Assembly: GCA_016199325.1 (NCBI GenBank)
Contig: JACQGW010000367.1
Location: 1-7,224 of the forward strand
Reading direction: 5' to 3'
DNA: 7,224 nucleotides
Source of the DNA: Chloroflexota bacterium
GTDB taxonomy: Bacteria > Chloroflexota > Dehalococcoidia > JACQGW01
The notes below the pieces were generated by a model, which was not told the DNA's origin, ran no database searches, and was given only the letters and a program-made list of their open reading frames with translations. Each line of letters opens with the position of its first letter. The first letter of the stretch is position 1. Shown here piece by piece: positions 6,238 to 7,224 of this stretch. The position numbers and the translations under genes are program-made.

Positions 6238-6267
6238 CTCGACCGGACTCGACCGGACTCGACTGGA
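6238..6267 (+). repeat. Three 10-bp direct repeats in the kinase leader
   Basis: CTCGACCGGA, CTCGACCGGA and CTCGACTGGA follow each other without gaps (6238-6267), just after the predicted transcription start and ahead of the ribosome binding site. A 10-bp period places each copy on the same face of the helix, so this could be a protein-binding array; it could equally be a simple tandem duplication. Confidence 0.8.
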
Positions 6268-6285
6268 GATGAAAGGGGAGCGGTG

Positions 6286-7224
6286 TTGAGCCAGGTCACC
6301 AGGACGCGCTACCGGATCGTCGGCTCGCTCGGCGAGGGCGGGATGGCGCGCGTCTTTCGGGCCGAGGATACGCTGCTGGGCCGCACGGTCGCCATGAAGG
6401 TCCTGCGCGAGCAGTTCGCCGGCGATACCCCCTTCCTGGACGGCTTCCGCCAGGAGGCCCAGGCCGCCGCCCAGCTCTCCCACCCGAACATCGTCGCCGT
6501 CTACGACGTCTCCGAGGTCGACGGCCGGCCCTGTCTCATCATGGAGTGCGTCGACGGAGGCAACCTGAAGGAGCTGCTCCAGGACGGGCCGCTGCCCATC
6601 GCGCGCGCCGTCGACGTCGGTATCCAGATCGGCGAAGCCGTCGCCGCCGCCCACGCCAAGGGGATCATCCATCGCGACATCAAGCCCCAGAACGTCCTCG
6701 TCCAGGCCGTGGGCGACGACACCGCGCGCTTGCTCCCAAGCCCCGAGGCGATCCGGGTCAAGATCACCGATTTCGGCATCGCCCGCGCGCTGGGCGCCAG
6801 CGTGCGCTCGGCCGGCACCGGCGAGATCATCGGGACGATCCACTACCTCTCCCCGGAGCAGATCCAGGGAAAGCCCGCCGGCCCCGCCAGCGACGTCTAC
6901 GCCATCGGCGTCGTCACGTACGAGATGCTCACCGGGCGGCTGCCCTTTGTCGGCGAGTCGGCGATCGCGGTCGCGCTCAAGCACATCCAGGAGCCGCCGG
7001 AGCCGCTCACCACCCTCAGCCCGGGGATCCCGCCGGCGCTGGAGGCGATCGTCCTGCGGGCGATGGCCAAGAGCCCGGATGAGCGCTTCGAGTCGGCGGC
7101 GGCGTTCGTGCGGGCGCTGCGCGAGTACCGGGACTTCGGCCAGCAGGCGACGGCGGCGTTCCGCGCGATCAAGCCGGCCGAGGCGAGGCCGCCGGCGGGG
7201 GCCGGGGGCCGGGGGCCGGGGGCC
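6286..7224 (+). CDS. PknB-type Ser/Thr protein kinase, N-terminal part (cut by window end)
   Basis: At least 313 residues, open to the window edge. A Hanks-type kinase domain runs from about residue 9 to 280: glycine loop LGEGGMARV (15-23), VAMK with K38, helix-C E57, catalytic HRDIKPQN (129-136; D131, K133, N136), DFG (162-164), GTIHYLSPEQ (183-192) and SDVYAIGVV (202-210). All catalytic residues are present, so it should be active. Between N136 and DFG there is a stretch of some 15 extra residues (QAVGDDTARLLPSPEA, 140-155) not usual in PknB. An Ala/Pro/Gly-rich linker follows, where a transmembrane helix and sensor domain often come next, but these are off the window. I chose the TTG at 6286 because GGAG (6277-6280) is 5 bases upstream; the GTG at 6283 is an alternative but too close to the ribosome binding site. 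The gene is divergent from the hydrogenase operon; a functional link is unproven. Confidence 0.92.
   Translation, partial: MSQVTRTRYRIVGSLGEGGMARVFRAEDTLLGRTVAMKVLREQFAGDTPFLDGFRQEAQAAAQLSHPNIVAVYDVSEVDGRPCLIMECVDGGNLKELLQDGPLPIARAVDVGIQIGEAVAAAHAKGIIHRDIKPQNVLVQAVGDDTARLLPSPEAIRVKITDFGIARALGASVRSAGTGEIIGTIHYLSPEQIQGKPAGPASDVYAIGVVTYEMLTGRLPFVGESAIAVALKHIQEPPEPLTTLSPGIPPALEAIVLRAMAKSPDERFESAAAFVRALREYRDFGQQATAAFRAIKPAEARPPAGAGGRGPGA
7197..7224. repeat. (GGGGGCC)4 tandem array in the kinase linker
   Basis: Four perfect 7-bp units (7197-7203, 7204-7210, 7211-7217, 7218-7224) end exactly at the last base of the window. Four G5 runs separated by CC form a canonical G-quadruplex motif. In frame the array encodes a Gly/Arg/Pro/Ala stretch (GAGGRGPGA). 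Ending exactly on a repeat boundary suggests that the contig itself stops where the repeat defeated assembly. Confidence 0.9.

Noticed and set aside
6073..6984. 303-codon open frame on the minus strand
   Set aside because: It is the antisense of a Ser/Thr kinase with every catalytic motif intact; the product is low-complexity Asp/Gly/Val-rich.

Overview
The window comes from a high-GC bacterial genome. It is dominated by one leftward (minus-strand) operon encoding a complete cytosolic group 3b [NiFe]-hydrogenase, also called sulfhydrogenase or bidirectional NAD(P)-linked hydrogenase. The lineage cannot be fixed from this sequence. High GC, a soluble 3b hydrogenase, a PknB-type kinase and intergenic GCAGAGGCGCAGAG/GGTTTCT repeats would fit Chloroflexota or candidate phyla such as Rokubacteria/Methylomirabilota, but this is inference.

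Layout: 1-199 is a leader with a small palindrome. 200-484 (+) is a small two-helix membrane protein of the DUF5676 type. 485-629 is a convergent spacer. The minus-strand operon, read right to left, is: hydB (Fe-S electron-transfer subunit, 5986-4832), a stand-alone cyclic-nucleotide-binding-fold protein (4835-4356), hydG (FAD/NAD(P)/2Fe-2S diaphorase subunit, 4359-3505), hydD (small Fe-S subunit, 3320-2508), hydA (NiFe large subunit, 2545-1244) and an M52 maturation protease (1121-630). A divergent spacer (5987-6285) has a good promoter for each direction, followed by a rightward PknB-type Ser/Thr kinase (6286 onwards) that runs off the window.

How it works together: HydA and HydD form the H2-activating module. 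HydB and HydG carry electrons to NAD(P)+. The protease trims the HydA C-terminus after Ni insertion. The hyp genes for making the active-site cofactor are not in the window. The first three genes are coupled by 4-base start/stop overlaps and hydD/hydA overlap by 38 bases. The hydG-hydD and hydA-protease junctions are instead opened up by repeat DNA.

The most interesting signal is a family of 7-bp tandem repeats and an associated ~25-bp core unit placed inside the operon. At the protease gene the repeat supplies the ribosome binding site, the only usable start codon (GTG) and the first 12 codons, including four GGTTTCT heptamers. Because 7 is not a multiple of 3, a change of one unit would shift the protease out of frame. 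This suggests, but does not prove, a phase-variable switch on hydrogenase maturation. A second perfect heptamer array, (GGGGGCC)4, lies in the kinase reading frame at the right edge.
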